Shown here: piece by piece, positions 39,588 to 50,468 of the stretch
Position numbering within the stretch: the first letter of the stretch is position 1
Layout of the letters: each line of letters begins with the position of its first letter
The notes under the pieces: model-generated
Database searches by the model: none
Seen by the model: the letters and a program-made list of their open reading frames with translations, nothing else
What the model was told of the DNA's origin: nothing
Program-made: the position numbers and the translations under genes
Assembly (NCBI RefSeq): GCF_026262505.1
Contig: NC_067204.1
Span: 18,819,860 to 18,883,859, forward strand
Direction of reading: 5' to 3'
Length of the DNA: 64,000 nt
Origin: Trichomonas vaginalis G3
Lineage: Eukaryota > Parabasalia > Trichomonadida > Trichomonadidae

Positions 39588-39979
39588 GTTAAAAAGAAAC
39601 CAAAACCGTTTTTATCGTCGCGCAGCTATTCGAAGAAAAACATTGCAAAGCCAAGGTCCCGTTTTAAAATAAAAATTAGTTCTACAATACGTACCTATCA
39701 TTTTTCACTAATAATATTATATGTAAAACTCAAAATTTGAAATTTGAATCTTTTGAATCTTGAATTTATTCTGATGGTGAGTTGAGATACAATAGACCTC
39801 ATGCTTTGCATCTGATATTTTGACAACCTGATGAGGATCTTGATAGCAATTCAATCAATTGATTCTTGAAATGTGTATTTTTCTAATTTTCTTTATTTTA
39901 TTTGGATATTATTCTCTTTTCCTTATCTATTTTTTAAAAAACAATTGGTTGAATTTTTCATCACCACTTTTCAAAAAAC
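39588..39979. promoter_or_regulatory. Divergent promoter region RPS17/TAF7
   Basis: 392 bases between divergent starts. A TCATCACCACTTTTCA segment at 39,959-39,974 just before the TAF7 ATG fits an Inr. On the other side a pyrimidine-rich segment (GGTTTCTTTTTAAC on the minus strand) directly precedes the RPS17 ATG and lacks a clear TCAYTT. Confidence 0.5.
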
Positions 39980-41155
39980 ATGACGAAGGTAAAAAAGCCA
40001 ACCAAGCCAAACTCGGAGGAAGATGAGCCATATCATCATCCACATCTAGAAGAACAGATAATTGTTAGATTTCCAGCTGATATTGCTCAGGATCTTATAG
40101 CAAAAATGGAACCTGAAGCAAATTTCACGGATTTCGAAATTGTCTTCAATGATAAGAACCACGCAACTGTCAAAATAGGACAGGAAGTTTTAAGTGGAAT
40201 TCTCGTGAATTTACCAACAATTGTAGAATCTCATAGAACTGTTGATGGTTCTCATTTATTCAAATCAGCTGATATTGGTGAAATATTAATTATATATCGT
40301 TCTACAAGTGCACCAACTAATATTACTGCAGATAATACTTTTGAAAATGGTATTACTCCACCAACTATTGATATTTTAGAAAGACGTAATGCACAGCGTC
40401 AATCTGTTAGAAGCTCTGATTCAACAAATCCTATAGAAGGTATAGAATATTGGGAAATGGTCGAAATTCAATTAGCAGCTTTACTGGCCAAAGATAAGAC
40501 AGCTAAGCCTATTACTCGTCATGAATTCTTCATGGAGCCAGATATTGATGCAGGAGTTCTTGAAAGAGCCCTTAGATTACACGTATCTCCAGAATACAAA
40601 GGATATTCGGGACAAAACATTGCTGATGATGATTTAGATAAGAAGGGAATGGACGAAGACCCAATTGTTCACTTCCCTGATGAAATTTTAGAAAAATTTG
40701 GAGAAAACAAAGAAGAAAACTCAGAAGAATCAGCAGACAATCTTTCTTCAGCTGCTCCTGACTCCGAATCTACAGAATCTGAATCTTCATCCAGTGAAGA
40801 AAGTGAATCCGAATCTTCTTACGAATCTGAAAATGAAAAGGCATCTCCGAAGGAGACAACCCCAGCTCCACAACCAGAGCCTCAGAAATCTTCACAGAAT
40901 GAAAGCGAAGCTCCAGAATCTTCTTCATCATCTGAATCTTCAAGTTCAGAAGAGGATGATGAGGATGAGAAGAAGGGCGATAGCAGTGAGAACATCACTG
41001 AGTTAATTAACGCCCTTAGAAAAGAAAATGCTACAAGACAAGAATCACTTAAAACTGCTACAAATGTAAACTATCAGAAAAAGCTTCGTGATATCATTGA
41101 GAAGAATAATGCCAAAATTGCCGAACTTGAAGCGAAATTGGCTGCAAAACATTAA
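39980..41155 (+). CDS. TAF7: TFIID subunit 7 (TAF7)
   Basis: 391 residues. The N-terminal TAFII55 domain is clear: EEQIIVRFPADIAQDLIAKM (24-43), FTDFEIVFNDKNHATVKIGQ, then LSGILVNLPTIVESHRTVDG and SHLFKSADIGEILIIY, the signature order of TAF7. A central part is followed by an acidic Ser/Glu-rich region (about 235-335) and a C-terminal coiled coil (LRKENATRQESLKTATNVNY, KNNAKIAELEAKLAAK), also typical. TAF7 is part of the general factor TFIID at core promoters. Together with RPB12, the MED9-like and bromodomain genes it gives this window several transcription genes, which is probably chance. Confidence 0.9.
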   Translation: MTKVKKPTKPNSEEDEPYHHPHLEEQIIVRFPADIAQDLIAKMEPEANFTDFEIVFNDKNHATVKIGQEVLSGILVNLPTIVESHRTVDGSHLFKSADIGEILIIYRSTSAPTNITADNTFENGITPPTIDILERRNAQRQSVRSSDSTNPIEGIEYWEMVEIQLAALLAKDKTAKPITRHEFFMEPDIDAGVLERALRLHVSPEYKGYSGQNIADDDLDKKGMDEDPIVHFPDEILEKFGENKEENSEESADNLSSAAPDSESTESESSSSEESESESSYESENEKASPKETTPAPQPEPQKSSQNESEAPESSSSSESSSSEEDDEDEKKGDSSENITELINALRKENATRQESLKTATNVNYQKKLRDIIEKNNAKIAELEAKLAAKH

Positions 41156-41485
41156 TTTATTTCATTATTATTCTTTATTTTTTAGATTGGTTGATAAATA
41201 TGTAAAATATTGTTCGTTGAACTTCTTAATTTGCATTGTTTCTATTCTGTTTCAATCAATTTTAATATACCCAAAGATAATCTTTAAAATGAAATCAAAT
41301 GAACATAAAAATCAATATATCATCTATGTGTTGAATTCGTGGATACGAAAATAAGTTCTCAATTGCAAAAATTATCAAATTTCATTTCCAAAATTAAGTT
41401 TGAACATTAAAAAATCACAAAACAATATTTTTATTGATATTGTTAGTCGTGATAATAAGTAAATGGATTCATTATTTCATTTATT

Positions 41486-42622
41486 ATGGTAAAAGCATTT
41501 CTAAGTCCTGTCTATAGTCCGTTTAGACTTTTGCTTGGAGCCATATTTGTGATAATTTCATTTGTAACAACATATTTCTCATTCCCATCAGACGTTCCTC
41601 CTCAAACGGGAGTTCAATATACAAAAATTCCAAAAGGAGTATGGATATTATATTCAGGTACGTTCGGCAATCCGGAAAATGACAGCAGATGGATACATTG
41701 GAGATACCCTAAAGGCGAATATTCCAATGATTGGTATGAACCTCCTTTAAATGTCCCTTCTCTCACGTATCCTCAATTAGGTTTATATTCCTCTCATGAT
41801 GAATCAGTAATTAGAACTCATTGTCAGCAAATATCTGAAGCAGGAATCGAAGCAATTATTTTATGTTGGTGGGGAAAGAATTCTACAGACAGATTTTTAG
41901 ATGATACTGATGGTTACAGTGATAAAACCATGGAATTACTATTGAAAATTGCTCCTGAATTTAAATTAAAAGTTGGAATTCAAATTCAACCGCATCAGAA
42001 GCGAAATGCAACTGTTGTTGTCGAAGAAATACAATATATATTAGATAAATATGCTACAAATCCTAATTATTTAACAGTTAACAAGCGTCCTGTCATTATT
42101 ATTTACGAATTCTTTTCAATTAAAGATGCAAAGCTTACCTGCAATCAGTTTAAGAATAATCCTTACATAATCGGCTCAGTTACACAAAAATCAGACATTG
42201 CTTCCAATCTTGAGAACTGTATGGAAGCAATGTTTACTTATTTCGCAGCCATTGATACTACATGGTCATCAAAGACCAAGGAATGGGAAGGGGTATCTAA
42301 AGATGTCCGTTCTCGTGGTTTGGCCTTCATTCCTGGAATTGGACCAGGACACGACCGAGGAAAGGTCGACCACTGGAACAAAGCTGAAAGAAGTAGAGAA
42401 TCTGGCAAGTATTATAGAGATAGATGGGAAGATGCAATAAGAGTGAAAGCAGACACGATTATCATTAATTCTTTCAATAATTGGGTTGATAATTCCCATA
42501 TTGAACCTGCTGTTAATCGTTCGGGATTTGAATTTAGTCATAGATCCTGGGCTGAAGCAAATAATCCAGATTTATATCTGGAAATCACAAGAAACTATTC
42601 TGTTAAGTATTTGTATTCATAA
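41486..42622 (+). CDS. GH99-like glycoside hydrolase (endo-alpha-mannosidase family), membrane-anchored
   Basis: 378 residues. A hydrophobic segment (LLGAIFVIISFVTTYFSF, about 17-34) would make it a type II Golgi or surface membrane protein. The body follows the GH99 order: WYEPPLNVPSLTYPQLGLYS, then a HCQQISEAGIEAIILCWWGK strand-helix, KVGIQIQPH, and late INSFNNWVDNSHIEPAVN. In endo-alpha-mannosidases the last segment is usually SFNEWHEGTQIE with two catalytic glutamates; here those positions are Asn and Asp, so activity is uncertain. An Inr-like TCATTT lies 9 bases before the ATG. In animals the enzyme trims glucosylated mannose from N-glycans; the substrate here is not known. Confidence 0.8.
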   Translation: MVKAFLSPVYSPFRLLLGAIFVIISFVTTYFSFPSDVPPQTGVQYTKIPKGVWILYSGTFGNPENDSRWIHWRYPKGEYSNDWYEPPLNVPSLTYPQLGLYSSHDESVIRTHCQQISEAGIEAIILCWWGKNSTDRFLDDTDGYSDKTMELLLKIAPEFKLKVGIQIQPHQKRNATVVVEEIQYILDKYATNPNYLTVNKRPVIIIYEFFSIKDAKLTCNQFKNNPYIIGSVTQKSDIASNLENCMEAMFTYFAAIDTTWSSKTKEWEGVSKDVRSRGLAFIPGIGPGHDRGKVDHWNKAERSRESGKYYRDRWEDAIRVKADTIIINSFNNWVDNSHIEPAVNRSGFEFSHRSWAEANNPDLYLEITRNYSVKYLYS

Positions 42623-44306
42623 ATGTTGTCTTTTGTTTGGGTTAAATAATATATTTTTCATATAATACTTATAAATGAATATAATTTCGATATAATTCTA
42701 TGTTTCAACCGAGCTGTAGTATTGATTGTCTTCCTTTATTCTTCAAATGTGTATAATTTTTATATGGAAAGCTTAACTGCCATGAATTAAGAATAAAATC
42801 TCAGCATCATCCATATTATAGGTTTCATGCTGAAGTAGGATTTTTATACCATTTATTGGGATGTCACATTGTATGTATTAACATCTGGAATTATAAGTAA
42901 TACCCAGATTTTCCTTACTTTTACCACCTCTCTAAAGCTGGGGACACCGCCTATCGTTGGGAGTAGCTATTAAATAGAACCACCAAGGGTATTTTTCGAA
43001 CTGCCGGTGTAGTGGAAACATCCAACATAATGATTCATTATGCCAAGGTTTGATTCCCATTTAGCCAATTTTTTTCTTTTTTGGATCATGAATTTTTTTT
43101 GGGTCACTATAAGATTTGTTTCATGTTCTAAATCTGCTGCATATGTAATCTATTTTTATTTACCTATTTTTTAAAAATCTATTGGATTGCCAAATTTGAA
43201 TATATTTAAAATCATAAAAATCCAACAAAACTATAAATATATGTTTTATGCATAGTGCCGATACTCAAATATCAGATTACTTAGATCCATGAATAATATC
43301 CGAATTTTTTTTCTTAAAATTAAACTTCAAAACTTCTTGCAATCTTATTCTTAATCAATTGTAAATTTTTAAAACCATTTTTTAAAATAATTTTGCGTAA
43401 ATTTTATTCTCATGTTGTTTTAATCGAAAATTGATACATTTTCAAAAAAATAATATTGACTTATGAAATTCATTTTTAAGGTGAAATAGTATTGTTTTTA
43501 TTAAAGTATATGAATAATATATAAAAAATTAATGAATAATATAAGCAGATTTTTAGTTTACAAAACAAATATGAGCAATGCAATTTCAAACTTTTGCTGG
43601 CAATTTCGATATTGCTCAAGTTTGTAGTATTTGTGATACCTATAACATCGGCTTAATCAAAATTCGATTTTTCTTATGAGTTATTGAGAAAATTTGATTG
43701 CAATGAGAAGGATTTCGACGTTTTTGATAAACTAAGAGCTGAGCTTTAGGGGTTCAGTTCATTTATGGCTGTAGTTTGATGCGTAGATCTCTTTTTTATT
43801 GTAAATTCTTTCAGCATGGAGATCGAGAATGAATCTTTTGAGAACTTTATGAGTTTTTACACCCGTAAAGAGGTCCTTCGAGGAAAGATAGTCCAGACTA
43901 CATGAAGATGTGGGTTAACCAAAAAAATCCGATGGTTTCCCCATATTCATGTAGATCTTCGAAAAAATGAGCACCAAAAAAGCCAAAAAAATAGGCTTTT
44001 TATTGGATTTGTACACTAGATCAATAATCTATTTAGGATCTGACACTCTTTTTAGCCAGAGATATGAGGTCCTTTCTAGGAAAACGATCTATTCATCCAT
44101 AAAAAAAATGAATTATCGTTTTCCCCAGAAATTACATGGGGAGTGGTAAAAGTAAGGAAAATCTGGGTAAAATAATTTATTTCGAAATGTGCATCATTTC
44201 ATATTTGTTAAAGAGACATATTCTAGAACCAGTTTATTGGATGTTGTCAGCACTCTGTTCAATTTTAACATGTATGGTTGGAAAATTGATGAAAGATTTC
44301 AGAAAA
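42623..44306. other. Intergenic stretch
   Basis: About 1.7 kb. AT-rich, with a GC-richer patch around 42,930-43,060. A short frame at 43,967-44,149 (MSTKKAKKIGFLLDLYTRSI) has no recognised relative. No RNA gene could be supported. Confidence 0.45.
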
Positions 44307-45623
44307 ATGATTGGATCCGAATTTCAACTTCATCGTGATTTTCTGCTTGAAATTTTCGATTACTATGAGGTCGACAAAGGTCTTATTGTATTAAAGAGTG
44401 CCCCTTTACGCTATGAACCATTTACAGGTACCGATTTACAATTTTACCAAGAAGCAATGTTTTACTGGATGACAGGATGGGAGAAACCAGATTCTGCAAT
44501 CTTAATAGATATCCAATCAGGTGAATCAACGCTTTACATTCCAAAATACGACGAAAATTATGAAATCTGGACAGGTCCAATTCCAACAACAGAATATATC
44601 ATGTATATTACAGGTGTAGACTATGTCAAATGCATTGACGATCTAGAATATGATATTGAAGGACAAGAAATTTATGGAGCACTTGATCAGTTCCCAGAGC
44701 AAGATCAGAAAGCATTACTTGCTGCTGCAGGTATGGCAAGAAGAGTTAAGACCCCTTACGAAATTGAACAAATAACAAAAGCCTCAAAATTAACTTCAGA
44801 AGCAATTATTCATGTTATGAAGAATATAAAGCCAGGATGGACAGAACAACAAGTTGATGCCGAATTTACATACTACGGTTTCAAAAATGGAGCCAAAGAA
44901 AAATCTTTTTTGACAATTGCAGCTTCTGGACAAGATGCTGTTTATTTACATAACGAAGCTAACGAAGGAATCTGTAAGGATGGTGATTTGTTATTACTTG
45001 ATTGCGGATTCTTCGTTAATCATTACGCAGGAGATATTACAAGAACTTTCCCTGTTAATGGCAAATTTACACCCATTCAACGTAATGTATACTCGATATT
45101 ACTTGAGAAGCAAATAGAACTATGTAACTTCGTTAAGCCTGGTTTGTCATTTCGGAATTTAAATTCCAAAATGAGTGATTTAATTTACGAATGTCTTGAA
45201 GCGATCGGAGTGATCAATATGGAAAAAGAAGTCAATAACAAACATCGTGAAGACATTGCTGATATATTTACTCCTCATTCAGTGACTCATCACCTTGGAT
45301 GTAACGTTCATGATGTTCATTACGGTTATTCTGACATAATCTTTGAGATTTATGAGAAAGCGATCAAGCTTGAACCAGGATTTGTCATTACAATCGAACC
45401 TGGAATTTATTTCCATAAAGCAAGGATCCAGAAGATCATTGAAGAGAAGAATTTGCCTTTCTATGACTGCGTTAACTGGGAATACGCTCTAACTCTCGCA
45501 GATCAAGTTGGCGGAATCAGAATTGAAGATGATCTCTTAGTAACAGAAACAGGTGCAGATAGATTAAGTCCTTGCCCCAAATCATGTGATGAAATAGAAG
45601 AAATTATGGCTTCAGGTGTATAA
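44307..45623 (+). CDS. Xaa-Pro dipeptidase (M24B metallopeptidase, prolidase type)
   Basis: About 438 residues from MIGSEFQLHRDFLLEIFDYY. It cleaves X-Pro dipeptides using two metal ions. The N-terminal aminopeptidase-P domain is followed by the pita-bread catalytic domain with all metal ligands visible: Asp in LLLLDCGFF, Asp in HYAGDITRTFPVN, His in THHLGCNVHDVH, Glu in VITIEPGIYF and Glu in GGIRIEDDLL. The open frame continues 57 codons upstream (44,136) but that part is hydrophobic and unlike the family, so I use the internal ATG. Length and motif spacing match eukaryotic prolidase (PEPD). Confidence 0.92.
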   Translation: MIGSEFQLHRDFLLEIFDYYEVDKGLIVLKSAPLRYEPFTGTDLQFYQEAMFYWMTGWEKPDSAILIDIQSGESTLYIPKYDENYEIWTGPIPTTEYIMYITGVDYVKCIDDLEYDIEGQEIYGALDQFPEQDQKALLAAAGMARRVKTPYEIEQITKASKLTSEAIIHVMKNIKPGWTEQQVDAEFTYYGFKNGAKEKSFLTIAASGQDAVYLHNEANEGICKDGDLLLLDCGFFVNHYAGDITRTFPVNGKFTPIQRNVYSILLEKQIELCNFVKPGLSFRNLNSKMSDLIYECLEAIGVINMEKEVNNKHREDIADIFTPHSVTHHLGCNVHDVHYGYSDIIFEIYEKAIKLEPGFVITIEPGIYFHKARIQKIIEEKNLPFYDCVNWEYALTLADQVGGIRIEDDLLVTETGADRLSPCPKSCDEIEEIMASGV

Positions 45624-46148
45624 TCTGTTTTAATTATTAAATATTCTTATTTTTTTGTGCGAAACTTAACTCATTTCATTTTATATTTCTCTTTATATCC
45701 TTATGTGAATTTTAATTTTACTGTTTATATATAACAATCTTCAAATAACAGAACAGAATTTTGATATGATAACTATCAAGTTAATTTAATATCGATTTCA
45801 TTAAATAGTCATGATGTACTCATTAAGTACTAGTATTTTCAAGAACTCTCAAGTCATTATCATCTAGCCTACCATAAAAATTCGACATTTTTATTAATTA
45901 CGCCATTTTAATATTTCGTTTATTAGCATTGTAAGGCAGTATTTGTGTGATGCAAATAAATCAGATGACCAAACACAAAAGAATCTTGTAATTTTGAGCC
46001 GAGTTTCAATGTTTCTATGGATATTTGAGAGGAACATTTTCAAGGATAAGAGATCAATTATTAATTTTAAGAATTTGAGGATTGAAAATATGTATAATTT
46101 TACCCTTTGCTTCGAATTTTTACCCTTCTCGGGTCTGAATTTTCAAAA
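45624..46148. other. Intergenic stretch
   Basis: 525 bases, AT-rich, without a recognisable gene. The short frames near 45,943-46,170 are composition artefacts overlapping the next gene's upstream region. Confidence 0.5.
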
Positions 46149-47633
46149 ATGTCAGCCTCAGCAGCGATGAAATTGTTTGAAAAGGCAATCAGCCTCGATG
46201 AGGCACAACAAATGGAATTCGCTTCCAAAATTGATATCATCATTGATACATTTCCACCTAAATTTATTTCAACCGAATTTTATCCTTTTCTTACAACATG
46301 GATTCCTAAAAATAATCTCAAAATCGTACGTATTCTCGCCGACAAAGTAAATAAAATGATCAGCGTCAATGAATCACTTGTTGCTTTTGCACCAGTCTTA
46401 GAAACGATTCTTGCTTCAGAAAACCAAGAAATTAGCAAGCGTATCAAGACCAATCTCAAATCTGTTACTCTTGGTGGTGATGCTCTTGGATTTTTCAAGA
46501 AACTCGTTTCATCGCCAATAGATTACGTCAGAGCTTTCTGCGCTCAGATATTATTCTTGCTTCAACCAATCGAAGAAAAGGTTGTTATATGCCAGAGTCT
46601 TATCTGTGATCCTGCTTTCAAAGTTCGCTTTGCCTTGGCATCGATCATCGCTACACTTCCAGTAGACCTCGCAAACAATGTTGCCAAGGCCTTCTGTAGC
46701 GATTCTTCATCAAGAATCAAGGCTTTTCTCCCCGTTGTTTGCGCTCCTTTACCATTCTTCTTCACATCAGTTGTCCCAGCTCTTATATCAGACCATGATT
46801 GGTATATCCGTGCTTCCATCGCTAAGGAGGTCAGCCGCGCTAAAGATATCGCTACAGCTATTAATGTAGCTTATCCTTTGACAGAAGATTCTGTTTGGCA
46901 AGTTGTTTTATCTGCTTTAACAAGCTTTACACAAATTATCAAAGAGAATCCTAACGTTCCATTTGAAAATGGACAAAGAATGCTCGATAACTTATTCAGA
47001 ACTTTACTTTACCCACAAGCATCAACAAAGAATGCATCAATCGATGCCTTCTTTGCACTAAATGCTCGGTATCAATTCGATTCGGCCAATATAATGAATT
47101 TTGTCGAAGAAGTCATTACACGTCAGCCACCAACAACTCGTTTACACTTCTTACAGCAACTGTGCGCTTTACGTCTCGAATCTATCATCGCTCTTATCAC
47201 AGACAAGATACATGCCGTTGTAGTTTCTCTCATGTCCAGTGAACAGTGGAGAATAAGGCTCGGCGTGGTCTGCGCACTCTCATCCCTCGCTACCCTCAAC
47301 AGAGATCCAAACGTACGTACAAAATTCTCCGAACTTTGCTTACAGTCATTAGATGATGAATCCACGCCCGTAAGAACCGCCGCGGCCGAGGAACTTCTTC
47401 AGTGCTACCGTGCGTCGAACCCGTCACAGCTCTTCCCTGAGTGCTATTTCACACTTAAAAGCAGTGATTCATTCAGAAAACGCCAGGCTGCACTTATCAT
47501 CTTATCAAATATCGGAAAAGCTTGCCAGCCAGCTGAAGTGGCTCAGGTTAAGGCTGAAATGCAGTCTTTCCTTAACGACAAATGCGATAATGTTGTTAAC
47601 ATGGCTAATAAGTTCATATCTGAACTTCCATGA
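46149..47633 (+). CDS. HEAT-repeat protein, PP2A scaffold (A/PR65)-like
   Basis: About 494 residues from MSASAAMKLFEKAISLDEAQ; TTTTCAAAA directly precedes this ATG, and the 14 upstream in-frame residues are not helical repeat. It consists of about 12 HEAT repeats, with the conserved late-repeat pattern seen in VRFALASIIATLPVD, SDHDWYIRASIAKEVSRAKD, SSEQWRIRLGVVCALSSLAT and DDESTPVRTAAAEELLQCYR, most like the A subunit of PP2A that holds catalytic and regulatory subunits together. A PP2A-type catalytic gene is at 26 kb in this window. It is shorter than the usual ~590 residues, so another HEAT protein is possible. Confidence 0.7.
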   Translation: MSASAAMKLFEKAISLDEAQQMEFASKIDIIIDTFPPKFISTEFYPFLTTWIPKNNLKIVRILADKVNKMISVNESLVAFAPVLETILASENQEISKRIKTNLKSVTLGGDALGFFKKLVSSPIDYVRAFCAQILFLLQPIEEKVVICQSLICDPAFKVRFALASIIATLPVDLANNVAKAFCSDSSSRIKAFLPVVCAPLPFFFTSVVPALISDHDWYIRASIAKEVSRAKDIATAINVAYPLTEDSVWQVVLSALTSFTQIIKENPNVPFENGQRMLDNLFRTLLYPQASTKNASIDAFFALNARYQFDSANIMNFVEEVITRQPPTTRLHFLQQLCALRLESIIALITDKIHAVVVSLMSSEQWRIRLGVVCALSSLATLNRDPNVRTKFSELCLQSLDDESTPVRTAAAEELLQCYRASNPSQLFPECYFTLKSSDSFRKRQAALIILSNIGKACQPAEVAQVKAEMQSFLNDKCDNVVNMANKFISELP

Positions 47634-48167
47634 GAAAAATATTATTTTTTTATATTCAGTAAATACTATATACATAGCATCTCCTTTATTTTATCTCTAA
47701 CAAGCTTTATTTTGTAAATTCATTATAGTCTATAATGTGATTCAAAAAATTCATTTTCATAAATGTAAAATCTCTCTATTTAAATGATGTTTTCTGATTA
47801 CATTTATGCGTGTTTGCATATATTCCAATAATTGTCCTTTGAAACCTATTAAAATAGTCTAAATTTTAAAAAATATTATATATAACATATGTTTAATCGA
47901 ACAAAACTTAAAGAATGCGATTTACTCTAATGTTTTTTATCATATTTCATGCTAGATATGGAATATGCTGATAAATATCACTATGAAATAAGATATTAAA
48001 GTAAAAGCAGCGAAAAGATTGATGTACAAAAGTTCTGTAAGAGTAAATTAAAGTAAAAAGACAGACAAAAGATCAATTTGAGTAATATAAATATTGAAAT
48101 TTTTAAAAAAAGAATAAAATTAATTTCTGTAAGTTCTGTAAGATTATATTGAAATTTTAAAAAAAGT
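47634..48167. other. Intergenic stretch between convergent genes
   Basis: 534 bases, AT-rich, no gene recognised. It contains imperfect local duplications (GTTCTGTAAGA at about 48,034 and 48,131; TTGAAATTTTTAAAAAAAG-like segments at 48,090 and 48,149). Confidence 0.45.
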
Positions 48168-49556
48168 TTAAAGATCATAATTGATCTCAACAAGTGGGAG
48201 AAGTGGCATAACTGGAACGCCACAGTCATTCTCGGAGGAAATGTAGGCAAAGCCTTCCTCTCCCCAGAATGTTGACCAAGAGTTCATAATTTCGTAGTGA
48301 ATGACGCCGTCGATTGTCTTCCATCCTGTAAGAAGAACGCCATGATCTGTCTTATCGTGATCATCAATTCCACCGCAGACCTCGTGGTTGTTGAATGATC
48401 CGCCTGTGTAAGCAACGAATGGAGCTGTTCCTGCTCTGATGTAAATCATGAGTGGTCCGTACTTGTAGAGAGCTCTGAGAACGTTGATATCCTTGTTAGA
48501 TGAATCGCGCATGATCTGGTAGCATCCTGTGACTTTGCCGATTGTCTTTCCGAAATTCTTCTGGCAATGGCCGGAAACTCCGAGATATGGGTACTCTTCT
48601 TCTGTTGTAAGGTTAAGCTGAAGCTCGGCTAATTTGCCGTAAGCATCGTAGCCTTCGCCACCAGCGCATGCGTATGAGCCGTCAGATCCTGTGTGGCCTT
48701 CGTTCCAAACGCAGTCCATGATCTGCTGGATGGAAACTGTGAAGTTGCCCTTGGAGTGGAGTGAGATCTGAGAGGAAATGGCTTCACCGGCTGATTGGGC
48801 CCAGCAAGAACCGCAGTTTGCCTGATCACGGACGACCTGGACAACACCCTTGTAGTTACGCCATGAGAACTCCTTGATTCCGTCAATCTTGATGTCGGAA
48901 GATGGTGTAAGTGGCTTGCATTGGTAATCTTTCTGAATTGGTCTCTTTCTCTGCATAGAAATATCGCCAGCAAACTTGTTAAGACGTGGACCACTGTCAG
49001 AGCGGTTAAGGCACTTCATAACTGGGACCATGAAGTTTGTTTCATTGGGGAATGGGCTGTACTCAACAATATCGAGAATGTATTCTGCTGGATGTGAGTG
49101 GCGGATGGACTGACCGAATTGGTGATAACGGACTGGCATGTTTGTTGTAGCATCGACGTAGAAAATATATTTGTAATTATTTTCTGTTTTCTTGATATAG
49201 CCATGGACTTTTTTGCCGAGGACGCTGTGCTCGCCATAATCCTCCCATGTGGCCTCATCTGTAAGATCTGGAAGATATTCAACAAAAGAATCTTCTTCAT
49301 GATCACTCATACTGAATGAGCAGTGTAATCCATCTGGGCTTGTTTGAATACTGTATGCTCTATCTTTCAAGAAGTGAATTTCATGTTGTAAGTGGTCATA
49401 GGAAATGTCGGATTGAGCATATCCATCTTTCGTATCAACTACAAATGGCATGCGCATCTGCCAATATGGAATACTCCATGTGCCGGAAAGATGATATGAT
49501 TTTGAAAATTTCGGCCTATCACAAGAGCCGAAACGGAATAGAGCAAGGCTAAGCAT
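48168..49556 (-). CDS. Papain-family (C1A) cysteine protease with long propeptide
   Basis: 462 residues. A short hydrophobic leader (MLSLALFRFGSC) is followed by a propeptide of about 230 residues, then the mature enzyme from about 225. Catalytic residues are in place: Gln and Cys in VRDQANCGSCWAQSAGEA, His in KTDHGVLLTGW and Asn in YEIMNSWSTFWGEEGFAYIS. The cysteine pattern (CVWNEG..., YACAGGEG) is cathepsin L-like. Trichomonads secrete and store many such proteases; location here is inferred from the leader. The prodomain is longer than the usual ~100 residues and unlike a standard I29 inhibitor. A perfect hairpin GAGCGGTTTGGATAACCGCTC sits just upstream of the ATG. GC content is high for this window, suggesting strong expression. 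Confidence 0.93.
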   Translation of the reverse strand: MLSLALFRFGSCDRPKFSKSYHLSGTWSIPYWQMRMPFVVDTKDGYAQSDISYDHLQHEIHFLKDRAYSIQTSPDGLHCSFSMSDHEEDSFVEYLPDLTDEATWEDYGEHSVLGKKVHGYIKKTENNYKYIFYVDATTNMPVRYHQFGQSIRHSHPAEYILDIVEYSPFPNETNFMVPVMKCLNRSDSGPRLNKFAGDISMQRKRPIQKDYQCKPLTPSSDIKIDGIKEFSWRNYKGVVQVVRDQANCGSCWAQSAGEAISSQISLHSKGNFTVSIQQIMDCVWNEGHTGSDGSYACAGGEGYDAYGKLAELQLNLTTEEEYPYLGVSGHCQKNFGKTIGKVTGCYQIMRDSSNKDINVLRALYKYGPLMIYIRAGTAPFVAYTGGSFNNHEVCGGIDDHDKTDHGVLLTGWKTIDGVIHYEIMNSWSTFWGEEGFAYISSENDCGVPVMPLLPLVEINYDL

Positions 49557-50468
49557 TGTGGAGAGCGGTTATCCAAACCGCTCCTCTGGAAATATAAAAC
49601 ATAGTTTTTATTTATGAATCGGATTTACAACCTAAAACCAAATCTATTTTTAGGGTTTCTGAACTTTTTTACTTCTGATTTCAAAATTTCTACAAGATCA
49701 TATTCTTGGATAGGACATAATCAGTAATCCATATTGATGCCTTGGTGTTAGGTTCCAAACCTGTGCAATAGTATTGCTTATTAAGCTTGAATTTAAAAAA
49801 TATTCGCTCAATATTAAATGAATTATCTTTGGTTTAGAATAGAATTGATAGATGATAGAATACCCACTATTATTTTCGGAGACATGTTGTTATTTATTTG
49901 AAATATTAAATAATTAAAAAAAATCGTATGGATATAATATGTCAATGGAAAAATTCAAATAGTATATTAAAAATAAACTCATATTTCCGTGTTAAATTCT
50001 GTCTAAATCTATCAGAAACACGTAAATGATGGATTTTTAAATTTGAATTTCCAAAAAAATTAGAGAAAAGGAATTTTCATACATCAAATCATAGACATTT
50101 GCATAGTGATTTCATTAATCTTGAAATTTTTGGAAAACTAGATCAGGTATAGACCTAATCTTTGAACGAATTGAAGCAGTATTCAGTCTAAAAACAATCA
50201 AAAATGAAAATTATTGAATTCGATTTTCCTCAATCATACAATTAGGATTGCAAATAGGCTCTATTTTTATATAATGTCAGCTTATGGGACACAAATGCCT
50301 ATTCCAATGAGTAATCGCTAACCAAATAAAAATCTCAACATATTATTTTTATCATTTCTTGTAATGGTTATTCATTTCAGATCTGTTAACACTCAGCATT
50401 GTTAGTACATCATCATTTATAAAGTTTCAAGATTTTTAGGGAGACACTTTTGTCAGAATAATAAATTC
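49557..50468. other. Intergenic stretch between divergent genes
   Basis: 912 bases, AT-rich, no gene recognised. The hairpin GAGAGCGGTT/AACCGCTC at 49,561-49,583 lies at the protease end. Confidence 0.5.

Noticed and set aside
41088-41354. 88-residue frame after the TAF7 gene
   Set aside because: It overlaps the coding end of TAF7 in another frame and then AT-rich intergenic DNA.
42985-43062. tRNA-like segment with GTGTAGTGG and GGTTTGATTCC box words
   Set aside because: The A- and B-box-like words are present, but the T-arm pairs only at two positions and no acceptor stem or anticodon arm can be drawn.
43967-44149. 60-residue frame before the prolidase gene
   Set aside because: AT-rich, no conserved pattern, and overlaps the upstream in-frame extension of the next gene.
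48629-49306. Overlapping frames in other phases within the cysteine protease gene
   Set aside because: They are shadows caused by the high-GC codon use of the protease; catalytic motifs are only in the main frame.
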